Origin: Segatella paludivivens DSM 17968 = JCM 13650
Lineage (GTDB): Bacteria > Bacteroidota > Bacteroidia > Bacteroidales > Bacteroidaceae
Reading direction: 5' to 3'
Length of the DNA stretch: 64,000 nucleotides
Assembly (NCBI RefSeq): GCF_000373185.1
Contig: NZ_KB890634.1
Coordinates: 1-64,000, forward strand
Program-made: the position numbers and the translations under genes
Notes under the pieces: generated by a model
What the model was told of the DNA's origin: nothing
Seen by the model: only the letters and a program-made list of their open reading frames with translations
Database searches by the model: none
In this document: positions 43,936 to 53,049 of the stretch, piece by piece
How the letters are laid out: the number at the start of each line of letters is the position of its first letter
Position numbering within the stretch: the first letter of the stretch is position 1

Positions 43936-46709
43936 TCGAATTTAAATGTTGCTGTTGTTGACATACTGCCACTGCTCCACACTGGTTGTGCAGAAGGACC
44001 GTTGAGATCGGTGCAATTCACCTTGTTTCTGACTGCGGGAATCACTCTCAGCAATGATATTCCTGTTTTCGGCAAAGTATATAGCAGATTATCCCTGCCG
44101 TCTCGTGGCTGATAAACTCCGATGAAACTGTTGCTGTCGTTGACTATTCCAACACGTCCTTCGGTTGTTTTAATCTGCATCCATGTCACATTAGAGAAAT
44201 ATCCCTTAAACTCTGGGTATTCAAAGCTCTCTCCTGGTATAGGGTCATTATATTTATTCTGCCATAAATTATATTGAGGTCCCTGCATTCTATTCTGCCA
44301 TACGCGATAAGGTCCGTCGCCAACCCATTGCTTGCTCTCTACATTTTGTTCTGGATAATCAAACATGATTCCCATCAGGTCAACAACTCCACCAAAGCTA
44401 TAGCATGCATTCATCTCAACACTTCCACCAGAAAGGAAACGCCATTTCACTTCATTAAGTGAACCGTGATCATATTTCACAGTGAGCACATTGCCTATGA
44501 TCTGCATACTCTTCAACACACCTTGGTCTTTATAAAGAGTATATTGAGTCTTTTTCTTTTCGGCATCAGTATCATCATGATTATAAAACTGGTCAAAACT
44601 TCGATCACTACGTCTTGCTGCTACGAAGCGTGGACCATTTGCAAATGATATATTTCTATCGCCTACAGCTACACCTTTCAATTGTCCGTCAACACGTGAA
44701 AATTTATAGGTACGACCTTCTGAACTTATGATCAGATTGTCCTTTGTAGAATCAATCTTGCATGTGTTTACATTCACACGTGCAAGCGTATTTACGTTCT
44801 GTTTGAAATCCCACGTAAATAATTCGTTTCCATGATTATCAATAGCCTTCACCTCAATCACGTCCGCTTTCTTCCAACCATCAGGTAATGCCATGTAAGC
44901 TGTATCACCAGGATTTACATTCGGAGAGACAAGGTTTCCAGCTGAAATTGTTTTAACATCAGAAGAGCCCAACATCGGCATTGATAAATACTTATACGAG
45001 AAATGGCAGTCGCGAAGATTTGTGAAGTTGTAAGTGTTCACAGCCTGCAATTTATTTCCAGACAACGACAACGTAACAGGACTCCACACCTGCTTAACAG
45101 TATAATACGAACCTTCTTTCTCGAAATGAGGTCCTACGATTCCATCAGCTCCAAAGTTGCCCATGCAGTCAACCATATTATTTTTGTCTGTACGCACCAC
45201 TCCCTCATCAGCCAGATCCCATAAGAATCCACCAGCACATCTTGGGTTCGCCATCATCATTTTCCAATAGTCAGCAAGTCCGGCGCCATGGCCTCCATCA
45301 TAAAGTCCATGCAGAAATTCTGTAGGCATAAATATTTCTTTCTGGCGCATGTATTCCTCTGTTTCGCCATATGAACGATAATGCTTCGTTTCAAATCCAT
45401 TTCTGTTTGCCCAAGGATATAGCACCACACGCTTTTGAATATCCCAACGTGAGAATTCAGGTTCAAGCTCGTAATTAAATCCCCCTTCATTTCCATTGCT
45501 CCAGAATATGATACTTGGATGATTTTCATCGCGTGTTACCATTTCCTTCACAAGCTGCTGACCTATGATAGTCTCGTGAGCATAATGCCATCCACTAAGT
45601 TCACTTTCTACATATAGTCCAAGCGAATCACATGCATCAAGAAATTCAGGATCTGCAGGATAATGACTCAATCTCACTGCATTCATGTTCATACTCTTAA
45701 TAAGTTTCACATCTTCGATATTCTTTGCCTTACTCAAAGTTCTACCGCTTTCTGGACGGAATGAATGACGGTTTACACCCTTGAATATCACCTTTCTGCC
45801 ATTAATATAAACACCATCTGACTGGCGATATTCAATTGTTCTGAAACCAAACTTCTGTTTCTCACGATGAATCACTTTATTATTTGAGTCCATTAAAGAA
45901 AACTCTGCTGTATAGATGTTTGGTGTTTCTGCAGTCCACAGTTTAGGATTTGATGTTTTAAAATCAAAATGTGCTACATCTCCCCTTACTTCAGCCACAC
46001 TTTCACCAAGTGAATTTATCTTCACCTTAACTTTTGATCCGTTTAGAGCATGATTAATAAAGCAATCTGCCTTAAAAACACCATTCATATCCGCATCAAT
46101 AGCGACTCGGGAAATATTATAAGACGGTTTAGCAACAACAAAGACGGGGCGGAATATTCCTCCAAAGTTCCAATAGTCTGCACGCCTTTCAGCCATGTTT
46201 ACCTGTGTGTTAGCACTTTCTTTACTAACCTCTACCTCAAGAATATTTTTATGTTTACCAAAGAAGATACGATCACTGACATCAAAAATAAAGCGATAAA
46301 AACCGCCCTGATGCAATCCACTTCCAGCTTTTCGCCCATTAATGGTTACTTTCGCATCTGTCATGACAGCTTCAAACACCAGTTCAATCTGCTTTCCTTC
46401 CCATGACTTCGGAAGGTTAAATTCATATTTATAAAGTCCCTTTTCGTTTGCTATACCTTCAGGATTTGGAATACCATAAAAGCGCATGCCATATTGATAA
46501 GTTCCAAAGCCTTGCAATTCCCAACAAGACGGAACACCAATCTTTGTCCACTTGCCAGAATTTTGTCCTCCTGTACATAAGAAATCCCATTTCACCATAT
46601 CGTCACATCCATGTCCCGACAGATACATTCGTTGTGTATCAACATCGCTTTGAGCTAATGCTGCCAACGTAACAAAGAAAAACACTATATAAGTTGCAAA
46701 CCTTTTCAT
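43932..46709 (-). CDS. Secreted GH2 beta-galactosidase-like enzyme
   Basis: A 925-residue GH2 enzyme and first gene of the five-gene operon. I choose 46709 as start because MKRFATYIVFFFVTLAALAQ is a clean signal peptide; an in-frame ATG 87 bp upstream would bury it. The sugar-binding domain has YGMRFYGIPNPEGIANEKG. The barrel contains FKGVNRHSFRPESG, then IIFWSNGNEGG (acid/base Glu) and MPTEFLHGLYDGGHGAGLADYW (nucleophile Glu). A small-chain beta-galactosidase-like domain ends the protein. Its ATGA overlap with the GH106 gene indicates translational coupling. Confidence 0.88.
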   Translation of the reverse strand: MKRFATYIVFFFVTLAALAQSDVDTQRMYLSGHGCDDMVKWDFLCTGGQNSGKWTKIGVPSCWELQGFGTYQYGMRFYGIPNPEGIANEKGLYKYEFNLPKSWEGKQIELVFEAVMTDAKVTINGRKAGSGLHQGGFYRFIFDVSDRIFFGKHKNILEVEVSKESANTQVNMAERRADYWNFGGIFRPVFVVAKPSYNISRVAIDADMNGVFKADCFINHALNGSKVKVKINSLGESVAEVRGDVAHFDFKTSNPKLWTAETPNIYTAEFSLMDSNNKVIHREKQKFGFRTIEYRQSDGVYINGRKVIFKGVNRHSFRPESGRTLSKAKNIEDVKLIKSMNMNAVRLSHYPADPEFLDACDSLGLYVESELSGWHYAHETIIGQQLVKEMVTRDENHPSIIFWSNGNEGGFNYELEPEFSRWDIQKRVVLYPWANRNGFETKHYRSYGETEEYMRQKEIFMPTEFLHGLYDGGHGAGLADYWKMMMANPRCAGGFLWDLADEGVVRTDKNNMVDCMGNFGADGIVGPHFEKEGSYYTVKQVWSPVTLSLSGNKLQAVNTYNFTNLRDCHFSYKYLSMPMLGSSDVKTISAGNLVSPNVNPGDTAYMALPDGWKKADVIEVKAIDNHGNELFTWDFKQNVNTLARVNVNTCKIDSTKDNLIISSEGRTYKFSRVDGQLKGVAVGDRNISFANGPRFVAARRSDRSFDQFYNHDDTDAEKKKTQYTLYKDQGVLKSMQIIGNVLTVKYDHGSLNEVKWRFLSGGSVEMNACYSFGGVVDLMGIMFDYPEQNVESKQWVGDGPYRVWQNRMQGPQYNLWQNKYNDPIPGESFEYPEFKGYFSNVTWMQIKTTEGRVGIVNDSNSFIGVYQPRDGRDNLLYTLPKTGISLLRVIPAVRNKVNCTDLNGPSAQPVWSSGSMSTTATFKFE

Positions 46710-47096
46710 ATCATTACTTAATTTATTATAAGACTCAAAACTCCCGTTTTTGTCTATAACAAAGAGCGAAAAAGTAATGGCAATGATATAATCCATAAAT
46801 TATAAAAGCAGTAAAAAATCAGATTAAGCTCTTTTCTTTTACTGCTCTATACTTTATATTTTTTCTGTTCCCATCTAGGAATTCGATCTCCAGGATGGTA
46901 AATTGAGACTAAAGTTACATCAAAAACCAATGCTTATAAAAATAAGTTGATAAGCCACTGATTCATAAAAACAATTTAAGGAAATGATAAATCTATTGCA
47001 AAAATGATATAAATTCGCAATTCATTAAAATATTTGCAGCACTCATCTGTCTTAATCTATAGGAAGCTATTTATAATATAAAAAATGATATGACAA
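46710..47096. promoter_or_regulatory. Divergent intergenic region with hairpin
   Basis: 387 bp between the leftward GH2 operon and the rightward Fe-S gene. It contains an inverted repeat AGCAGTAAAA (about 46807-46816) / TTTTACTGCT (about 46837-46846), which lies in the probable leader of the GH2 operon. A TAACTTTA box on the minus strand near 46911-46918 may be its -7 element. A regulator binding site for the propeller sensor is expected here but I cannot identify it. Confidence 0.4.
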
Positions 47097-47426
47097 ATGA
47101 TACAACTTTATTTTGCAGTAGGTGCTGTATTCCTAATTTATCTAGTAACGCACTTATTAAGGAAAAAGAGAAAAACTAATAGAATAATATCTATCGACGA
47201 TAAGAAGTGTGCTCGATGTAACAGCTGTATTACGCACTGTCCAAACGGTGTTCTCAAAATGGAACCTGAGGAAGGAAAGGATATGCATGTAACTGTAAAA
47301 AATCCAAATCTATGTACGGAGTGCGAACATTGCATAAAAAGTTGTAACTTTGGAGCCATCAGACTGATTGATAAGATACAATTATCTTCAACACAAGAAA
47401 AAATTCAATTTAATAATAAACATTAA
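47097..47426 (+). CDS. Membrane-anchored 2[4Fe-4S] ferredoxin-like protein
   Basis: A 109-residue protein with an N-terminal membrane anchor (2-21) and two four-cysteine clusters: Cys38, 41, 44 and 48 in CARCNSCITHCPNG, and Cys73, 76, 79 and 83 in CTECEHCIKSCNFG. Each fits a [4Fe-4S] binding motif (CxxCxxCxxxC). It probably transfers electrons at the inner membrane, partner unknown. A gene for a His-rich membrane protein follows after 12 bp. Confidence 0.87.
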   Translation: MIQLYFAVGAVFLIYLVTHLLRKKRKTNRIISIDDKKCARCNSCITHCPNGVLKMEPEEGKDMHVTVKNPNLCTECEHCIKSCNFGAIRLIDKIQLSSTQEKIQFNNKH

Positions 47427-47438
47427 TATACATACATT

Positions 47439-47804
47439 ATGAAATCTTATTTTAAACATTCACTCTTGCATTTTTTAGGCTTTTTGGGGTTTGCAGCCGT
47501 ATTTTCTGCTATTGTCATGTTGCTTTGGAATTGGTTGATGCCAACTATTTTCGGGCTTTCATGCATTAACATTTGGCAGGCATTCGGTCTATTGGTTCTT
47601 TCGCGCCTACTGTTCGGATCATTTCCTAGCGGTTGGATGGCAAGAAGAGAGATGGCCAGACATCACAGACATCCTTTATATGAGAAATGGGCCGAGATGA
47701 ACGAGAAAGAACGTGAAGAATTTATTAAAAACAGACACCACGGTTTCCACGGTTATCCTTTTGGACATGGACATTCCCATAGCGAAAACAACAGTGAGCA
47801 ATAA
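47439..47804 (+). CDS. Small membrane protein with His-rich C-terminus
   Basis: 121 residues with two predicted membrane spans (about 10-31 LHFLGFLGFAAVFSAIVMLLW and 42-62) and a C-terminal cytoplasmic tail. The tail is rich in His and charged residues (ARHHRHPLYEKW, then HHGFHGYPFGHGHSHSE), suggestive of metal binding. Its 3' end overlaps the sigma factor start by 38 bp. I do not recognise a characterised family. The arrangement suggests a membrane sensor or anti-sigma-like partner for that sigma factor, which is inference only. Confidence 0.7.
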   Translation: MKSYFKHSLLHFLGFLGFAAVFSAIVMLLWNWLMPTIFGLSCINIWQAFGLLVLSRLLFGSFPSGWMARREMARHHRHPLYEKWAEMNEKEREEFIKNRHHGFHGYPFGHGHSHSENNSEQ

Positions 47805-48366
47805 TTCAAACCAAAAGAAACTGAAAGAGTGGATTGCAAAATACACCCCGAGGTTAAAATCGTTTATCAGAGGGCAGATATCAAGTCGTGATGATGCGGA
47901 TGATATTTTGCAGGATGTGTTTTATCAATTGGCAAAAAACGTGGATAATGCCATGAACCCGATTGAAAACATTTCTGCATGGCTGTATCGTGTCACGCAA
48001 AATAAGATCATCAATGCCGAAACAAAAAAGAAGGAAGTAAGGATGCCGGTGTTTCAGGAAGATGAAGACGAAAATGTGCTGGAAGAAATATCGGGGCTAC
48101 TGTTTCACGAAGTGGAAGACGAAGACTCTCCTGAAACGAAATATCTGCGTTCACTAGTATGGACGGAACTTGAAAATGCTTTGGCAGAATTACCACCCGA
48201 ACAACGTGAGATTTTTGAGATGACGGAACTGGACGGTATCCCTGTGAAAGAGATTTCCAAAACTATCGGTGTACCGGTCAACACATTGCTTTCGCGCAAA
48301 CATTACGCTATCGTTTATCTGCGGAAGCGTTTGCAAACAATCTACAACGACTTGATCTCAACATAA
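47767..48366 (+). CDS. Sigma-70 family (ECF) RNA polymerase sigma factor
   Basis: I start at 47767 (199 residues, MDIPIAKTTVSNNSNQKKLK); an in-frame ATG at 47713 exists but lies deep in the previous gene. Region 2 includes FIRGQISSRDDADDILQDVFYQLA and SAWLYRVTQNKIINAETKK. Region 4 includes LPPEQREIFEMTELDGIPVKEI and the HTH VPVNTLLSRKHYAIVYLRK. An acidic insert (EDEDENVLEEIS) separates the regions. The gene is embedded between a His-rich membrane protein and an ABC exporter, which may be its regulon or its signal source. Confidence 0.88.
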   Translation: MDIPIAKTTVSNNSNQKKLKEWIAKYTPRLKSFIRGQISSRDDADDILQDVFYQLAKNVDNAMNPIENISAWLYRVTQNKIINAETKKKEVRMPVFQEDEDENVLEEISGLLFHEVEDEDSPETKYLRSLVWTELENALAELPPEQREIFEMTELDGIPVKEISKTIGVPVNTLLSRKHYAIVYLRKRLQTIYNDLIST

Positions 48367-48412
48367 AAACAAAAGATACAAGAATTAGGATAATAAAATT
48401 AAAACAATTAAG

Positions 48413-49327
48413 ATGAATAGTATCGAAGTTAAAAACTTTACAAAGAAATTCGGTGATTTCATAGCGGTAGACAATATTTCTTTCGAAGTGGAAGAAGGGA
48501 GTATCTTCGGATTCCTTGGTCCAAACGGAGCGGGTAAGAGTACCACGATCAATACGCTATGCACCATTCAGGAAAAGACATCGGGCGACATGATTATAAA
48601 TGGGTTCGACGTAAGCACACAGATGGCGCAGGTAAGAAACAACATAGGCATTGTCTTTCAGGAGTCTACACTTGATGATAAGCTTACCATTGAAGAAAAC
48701 TTAAAACTGCATTGCGATTTTTATAACGTACCCAAAAAAGAAGTAAAATCACGTATCGACTTTGTACTCGATTTGGTTGACCTTGAACAAAGGCGCAATT
48801 CACCGGTCAAGAATCTTTCGGGAGGCATGAAACGCCGTGCCGAGATAGCCCGTGGTTTGGTGCATTTTCCCAAAGTTTTGTTTTTGGACGAACCCACTAC
48901 CGGTCTCGATCCACAAACACGCTCCAACGTGTGGGAGTATATTTATAAACTGCAAAAAGAAAAGAAAATCACCATATTTCTCACCACACACTATATGGAA
49001 GAAGCAGAGATATGCAATAAAATTGCTATTATCGACAAAGGAAAGATCATTGCTTACGACACGCCGTTCAACCTAAAAAAGCAATACACATCAACCGTCA
49101 TGAGACTGGAATCGGATCAACCCGAAGTGATTGTCGATTTTCTTAATCAGCATCACATGAAATATAAAATGGATGGCGATTTAGTTATGGTCTACATCAA
49201 TGATTACGATGACTTTCTGCAGATCCTGTCCACCAACAAACAGTATATCAAAGACCTTGAAGTTAAGAAAGGATCACTCAACGACGTATTTTTAAATATT
49301 ACAGGAAAGGAGATCAGAGAATCATGA
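48413..49327 (+). CDS. ABC-2 type exporter, ATPase subunit
   Basis: A 304-residue ATP-binding subunit of the DrrA/CcmA type. Walker A is GPNGAGKST (36-44), the signature LSGGMKRR (135-142), Walker B VLFLDEP (155-161), and the His switch lies in LTTHYMEEAE. The C-terminal extension (about 225-304) is typical of drug or natural-product exporters. It overlaps the permease gene by 4 bp (ATGA), so translation is coupled. Cargo unknown. Confidence 0.93.
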   Translation: MNSIEVKNFTKKFGDFIAVDNISFEVEEGSIFGFLGPNGAGKSTTINTLCTIQEKTSGDMIINGFDVSTQMAQVRNNIGIVFQESTLDDKLTIEENLKLHCDFYNVPKKEVKSRIDFVLDLVDLEQRRNSPVKNLSGGMKRRAEIARGLVHFPKVLFLDEPTTGLDPQTRSNVWEYIYKLQKEKKITIFLTTHYMEEAEICNKIAIIDKGKIIAYDTPFNLKKQYTSTVMRLESDQPEVIVDFLNQHHMKYKMDGDLVMVYINDYDDFLQILSTNKQYIKDLEVKKGSLNDVFLNITGKEIRES

Positions 49328-50148
49328 GAGCCATTTTAGCCATCTTAAATAGAAATTTATTGAAACTTGTGCGCGATAGAATGCGCCTGTTTATGAATCT
49401 ATTCATGTCTGTTATCATGCTTTTTGTCTTTTCATTTGTAATGAAGAGCACAGCTACGGGCATTACCAACCCTATGAATTATTTGATTGCGGGTATCATC
49501 ATCATGACCGTCTTCCAAATTGCTTTGAATAATTCTATGAATATCCTCGATGATATTTCAAGCGGTTTTATGAAAGAAATTCTGGTAGCACCGATCTCTC
49601 GTTGGCAGATTGCTATCGGGCATATGTTATCGTCTACCGTTATCTCTGTTATTCAGGGACTTATTATCGTAATCATCGGTCTGTTTATGGGATTAGACCT
49701 TGATACAGTTCACGGACTCGGTATGGTTCTCATTATGGTTTTAGCCGGACTCACATTCAGTGCTTTGGGATTATATCTGGCAACAATTACACGCGAATCA
49801 AGCAATTTTCAGCTGTTGGTCACTATCATATCATTTCCCCTTACGTTCTTGTCTGGAGCCTACATTCCGACATTTGCGTTACCCAAATTTATGCTTCCCA
49901 TCGTCCTGATAAATCCCCTGACATACGCCACAGCTCTGTTCCGGGAAGTAACATTGAAAATGGATCATTTATCGGTAGCAGAAATGGTGAAAAGTGGCAT
50001 AGCGTTTCAAGTGGGCAGTTTCACAATCATGCCATGGATGAGTTTTGTCATAATTATGGTCATTTGCCTTATCTTCCTGATGCTAAGCGTACAGCAATTT
50101 TCCAAAGCCGATTTTTCAAGAATCAAAATATTCAAGCACGGGCATTAA
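49324..50148 (+). CDS. ABC-2 type exporter, permease subunit
   Basis: A 274-residue inner-membrane permease with six hydrophobic spans (e.g. LFMSVIMLFVFSFVMKS, MNYLIAGIIIMTVFQIAL, VLIMVLAGLTFSALGLYLATI). The ABC-2 signature segment near residues 190-215 is PIVLINPLTYATALFREV. It partners the ATPase encoded immediately upstream. A hairpin terminator follows at 50255, closing the unit that starts at the Fe-S protein or the sigma factor. Confidence 0.92.
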   Translation: MRAILAILNRNLLKLVRDRMRLFMNLFMSVIMLFVFSFVMKSTATGITNPMNYLIAGIIIMTVFQIALNNSMNILDDISSGFMKEILVAPISRWQIAIGHMLSSTVISVIQGLIIVIIGLFMGLDLDTVHGLGMVLIMVLAGLTFSALGLYLATITRESSNFQLLVTIISFPLTFLSGAYIPTFALPKFMLPIVLINPLTYATALFREVTLKMDHLSVAEMVKSGIAFQVGSFTIMPWMSFVIIMVICLIFLMLSVQQFSKADFSRIKIFKHGH

Positions 50149-51075
50149 TAATTGAATTTAAGGACATTCTTAGAAGATTTATTCTCTTGAATAAACACCC
50201 AAAGGCTCCTAAAAATGTTTTTAGCAAAATAAAAAGATAGTTACTATTATATGCATGAAAGAATCCCTATAAAATATTGGGATTCTTTCATTTGAAATTT
50301 GCTAATTCATTTTGTCGACAAGAAGAAAGCTTACATAGCCACCACACAATAGTAACATAATGAACAAGCAAGAATACTAGTCACAATACAAGTAAAGTTA
50401 TATTCGTTTTATTTTTATCACTATTTTTTATGCAACCTGTGAAATGCTGCAAATAAAAGCCATATTAGTATTAAAAGCAGAGAACAGACAAGTATGCTAT
50501 TTATAATCAAAAGCTTAGCAGAACATAAAGTAATATATAATAACAATAGCATTGTTAGTATTCTTAGTATATATCATACCCGATTTCTTTTTTAGCTTCA
50601 TTAGTTGTTAATTTACAATGTTCTTCGTGTATTTTATTATCATACAAAATAAACTAATATAATGATAAATTCAAAATATATGACATCACATTTTCTTTTT
50701 ATTTTAGATAATTAATATAACAAAGAGCTACATATACAATCAAGAAGACGCTTGAGCCTTTATGAAAGCAAATTATTTCCCGTAATTAAAAATAAGATCA
50801 TTATAATAATGACAAAATCAAATAACAAGAAAAACAAAGAATAATTTGGATATTGATAATTTTATATTTAAATTTGTACATGATGTAAAAAATAGCTATA
50901 TGAACATATCTAAATCAAACATGTATAAAATAACTCCCATGAAAACAAAGCCTTACAAGGATCTTTTAGATATGAGAATCCCCGTAATGTTCGTAAAGAC
51001 GATTATGAGTCTATTAATTATAAAATACTTGCATTAAAAAACAAGTACAATCACAAAAAAACAAACCATTTACAT
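50149..51075. other. 927-bp A+T-rich intergenic region before the Shango cassette
   Basis: It contains the terminator at 50255-50291 and otherwise very A+T-rich sequence with no recognisable gene. A 63-codon frame (50846-51037) and a separate start-less frame (50929-51075, in frame with the next gene) overlap here; together they could be a frameshifted N-terminal extension of the TerB protein. Confidence 0.4.
50255..50291 (+). terminator. Terminator of the ABC exporter operon
   Basis: Perfect 13-bp arms ATGAAAGAATCCC / GGGATTCTTTCAT with an 11-nt loop, followed by TTGAAATTT, 106 bp after the permease stop. Confidence 0.75.
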
Positions 51076-53049
51076 ATGAATTCAAATAATGGTTGCAATA
51101 TTTGGTATATACTAATTGGGCTACTATTTCTTATTTCAGGAATGATCCAATCAAATAATATATACGCTATAATTATAGCTGCACTACTCTTAATTAGTAT
51201 TATCGGGGCATTTATATATTTAACGATAAACGGACCTAAAAAAACAGATGAAAAGGATTTTTATATTTCGGAACAAAAAGAATCAGAAGACATTAACATT
51301 ACTGAGTCAGATAAACAAGCGTGTTTGCTTTTTTTCTCGAACTTTAATCTCACAGAAGGATATACAAGTGAACAAATCAATTATAATATCTGGCTTGCAA
51401 AAAAAACAGTATTCTTTAATGAAGATACATCTATTATAGAAAAAGAATCCATCTTGGGAGGAGTACTTATGCTATATAATAAAAATATTCTGCCATCTTT
51501 AGACAAATATTTTCTTAGTAACTTTATACAAGCCTTAATAATCAAATTTTTTCCCGACAAGATACTAACTCTTATTAAGAGTCGTATAATAGACGATATG
51601 GATGAAATTAAAGATTTCTATTTTATAAACAAAATCAAGGAATCTGCAAAAATTGACAAAACGTTAATTTTTGAGACTGCGAAAATTTATATTAACCATT
51701 TTGCCATATCTTCGTTTGAAAGAGATATCAAAACATATTTTATTAGTGATTTTAATCTTCCTGAGCAAAAAAATACACAGAATTATGATAAAGATTATAA
51801 TATTAGATTAGGTTATTTCATAGAAAAGGCTTTTAATGATAGTAAATCATCTGTCACTATATACACAACTACACAAACGGTACACTCTTATTTAGAAGCA
51901 ACTAAGGATGCTTGCAAAAAAATAAATGATGATTTTAAATATCTTGGACGATTTAATAATATTTTAGCACTAGCATACTTGCCGCATTATATTGATATAA
52001 GAGATAATAAGAAATGTATTCATTTTAATAAAGAAATAGAACGATTATTTAGTATTTCTGATTATCCAACGCTAAATATAGATAAGATTGTTAAAATTTT
52101 CAATCTTGCAAAAAAATTAAATGAAACTACTTTGGAAGAAATTCAAGATCCTTTTATAAGAAGTTTATCTCGCTTAGGATATGGCATTATACCAGAAAAT
52201 TTTACATACGAAAATAAATGCGTTTTATATAGACGAGAGCAGGCTGTATACAGAAATAAAGACATAGAGGATTTTTGTTTGCTCTCAATATTAATAAACA
52301 AATTGATGCAAGCTGATTCTGCTACAAATGCAGATTTCTGTCTATTCGACAAAATAATTTCCAGTTTAATTGACAATGTGAATGAACGCCATTATCTTTC
52401 TGCATTTATTAGATGGCAGAATACGAAAAAAGTGATTTTGTACAAATCAAGAAAGGATAACATTCAAGAACTGAGCAATGAAAGGAAAAAAATGTTTGGA
52501 GAAATCTTGTTCAGATTTACATATAGCACAGGGGAAGTAAGGCCTAAGAGAACATCTGCTATAGCTAATTTACTATTATTATTAGGATTAGAAAATAATA
52601 ATATTCATGGAAAAATCCACAATTTAATAACTAGCAGAGAGCCCTCTGTAAATGACTTTAAAAACGTCAACAAATTGATTAATAACAAAGAAAAGACTCA
52701 AGTAAATATTAATAAAAGAAGACTTAATGAATTAGAAGAAGAAACTCTTTTGTCTCAAAATATACTAGACGAAATATTTAGTCAGAAAGAGGATCTTATT
52801 ACTAATGAAATGAAAGAACAAGATATAGTCCCTAACAATAAAATATTAGAAATTCTCTCAACATTGCTCTCAAAAGAAATGTGGAGCAAAAAAGAAGTAG
52901 ATGATATTTGCAAACAAAAAGGCTTGATAACAAGCTCTGTTTTAGAAAAAATAAATGATTACTCATATTCTAAAATTGAAGATTCAATTATAGAAGATAA
53001 TGGGGAGAATATATTTGTTATACAAGATTATAAAGAACTGTTATTATGA
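51076..53049 (+). CDS. sngA: TerB_C-domain protein, Shango defence subunit A
   Basis: A 657-residue protein. The N-terminus has two membrane spans (about 9-25 IWYILIGLLFLISGMIQ and 28-53 IYAIIIAALLLISIIGAFI), then a long helical region. The last 65 residues, SKKEVDDICKQKGLITSSVL then EKINDYSYSKIEDSIIEDNG, match the TerB_C domain. It overlaps the ATPase gene by 4 bp and is followed by a helicase gene. TerB-type protein + ATPase + DEAD/H helicase is the composition of the Shango anti-phage system. Membrane anchoring of subunit A is a feature I would not take for granted in other Shango systems. The symbol is assigned by gene order and domain. Confidence 0.78.
   Translation: MNSNNGCNIWYILIGLLFLISGMIQSNNIYAIIIAALLLISIIGAFIYLTINGPKKTDEKDFYISEQKESEDINITESDKQACLLFFSNFNLTEGYTSEQINYNIWLAKKTVFFNEDTSIIEKESILGGVLMLYNKNILPSLDKYFLSNFIQALIIKFFPDKILTLIKSRIIDDMDEIKDFYFINKIKESAKIDKTLIFETAKIYINHFAISSFERDIKTYFISDFNLPEQKNTQNYDKDYNIRLGYFIEKAFNDSKSSVTIYTTTQTVHSYLEATKDACKKINDDFKYLGRFNNILALAYLPHYIDIRDNKKCIHFNKEIERLFSISDYPTLNIDKIVKIFNLAKKLNETTLEEIQDPFIRSLSRLGYGIIPENFTYENKCVLYRREQAVYRNKDIEDFCLLSILINKLMQADSATNADFCLFDKIISSLIDNVNERHYLSAFIRWQNTKKVILYKSRKDNIQELSNERKKMFGEILFRFTYSTGEVRPKRTSAIANLLLLLGLENNNIHGKIHNLITSREPSVNDFKNVNKLINNKEKTQVNINKRRLNELEEETLLSQNILDEIFSQKEDLITNEMKEQDIVPNNKILEILSTLLSKEMWSKKEVDDICKQKGLITSSVLEKINDYSYSKIEDSIIEDNGENIFVIQDYKELLL

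Noticed and set aside
50846..51037. A free-standing 63-residue gene before sngA
   Set aside because: It has no similarity I recognise and no clear promoter. Its downstream half competes with a more protein-like frame in phase with sngA, so I kept it only as part of the frameshift finding.
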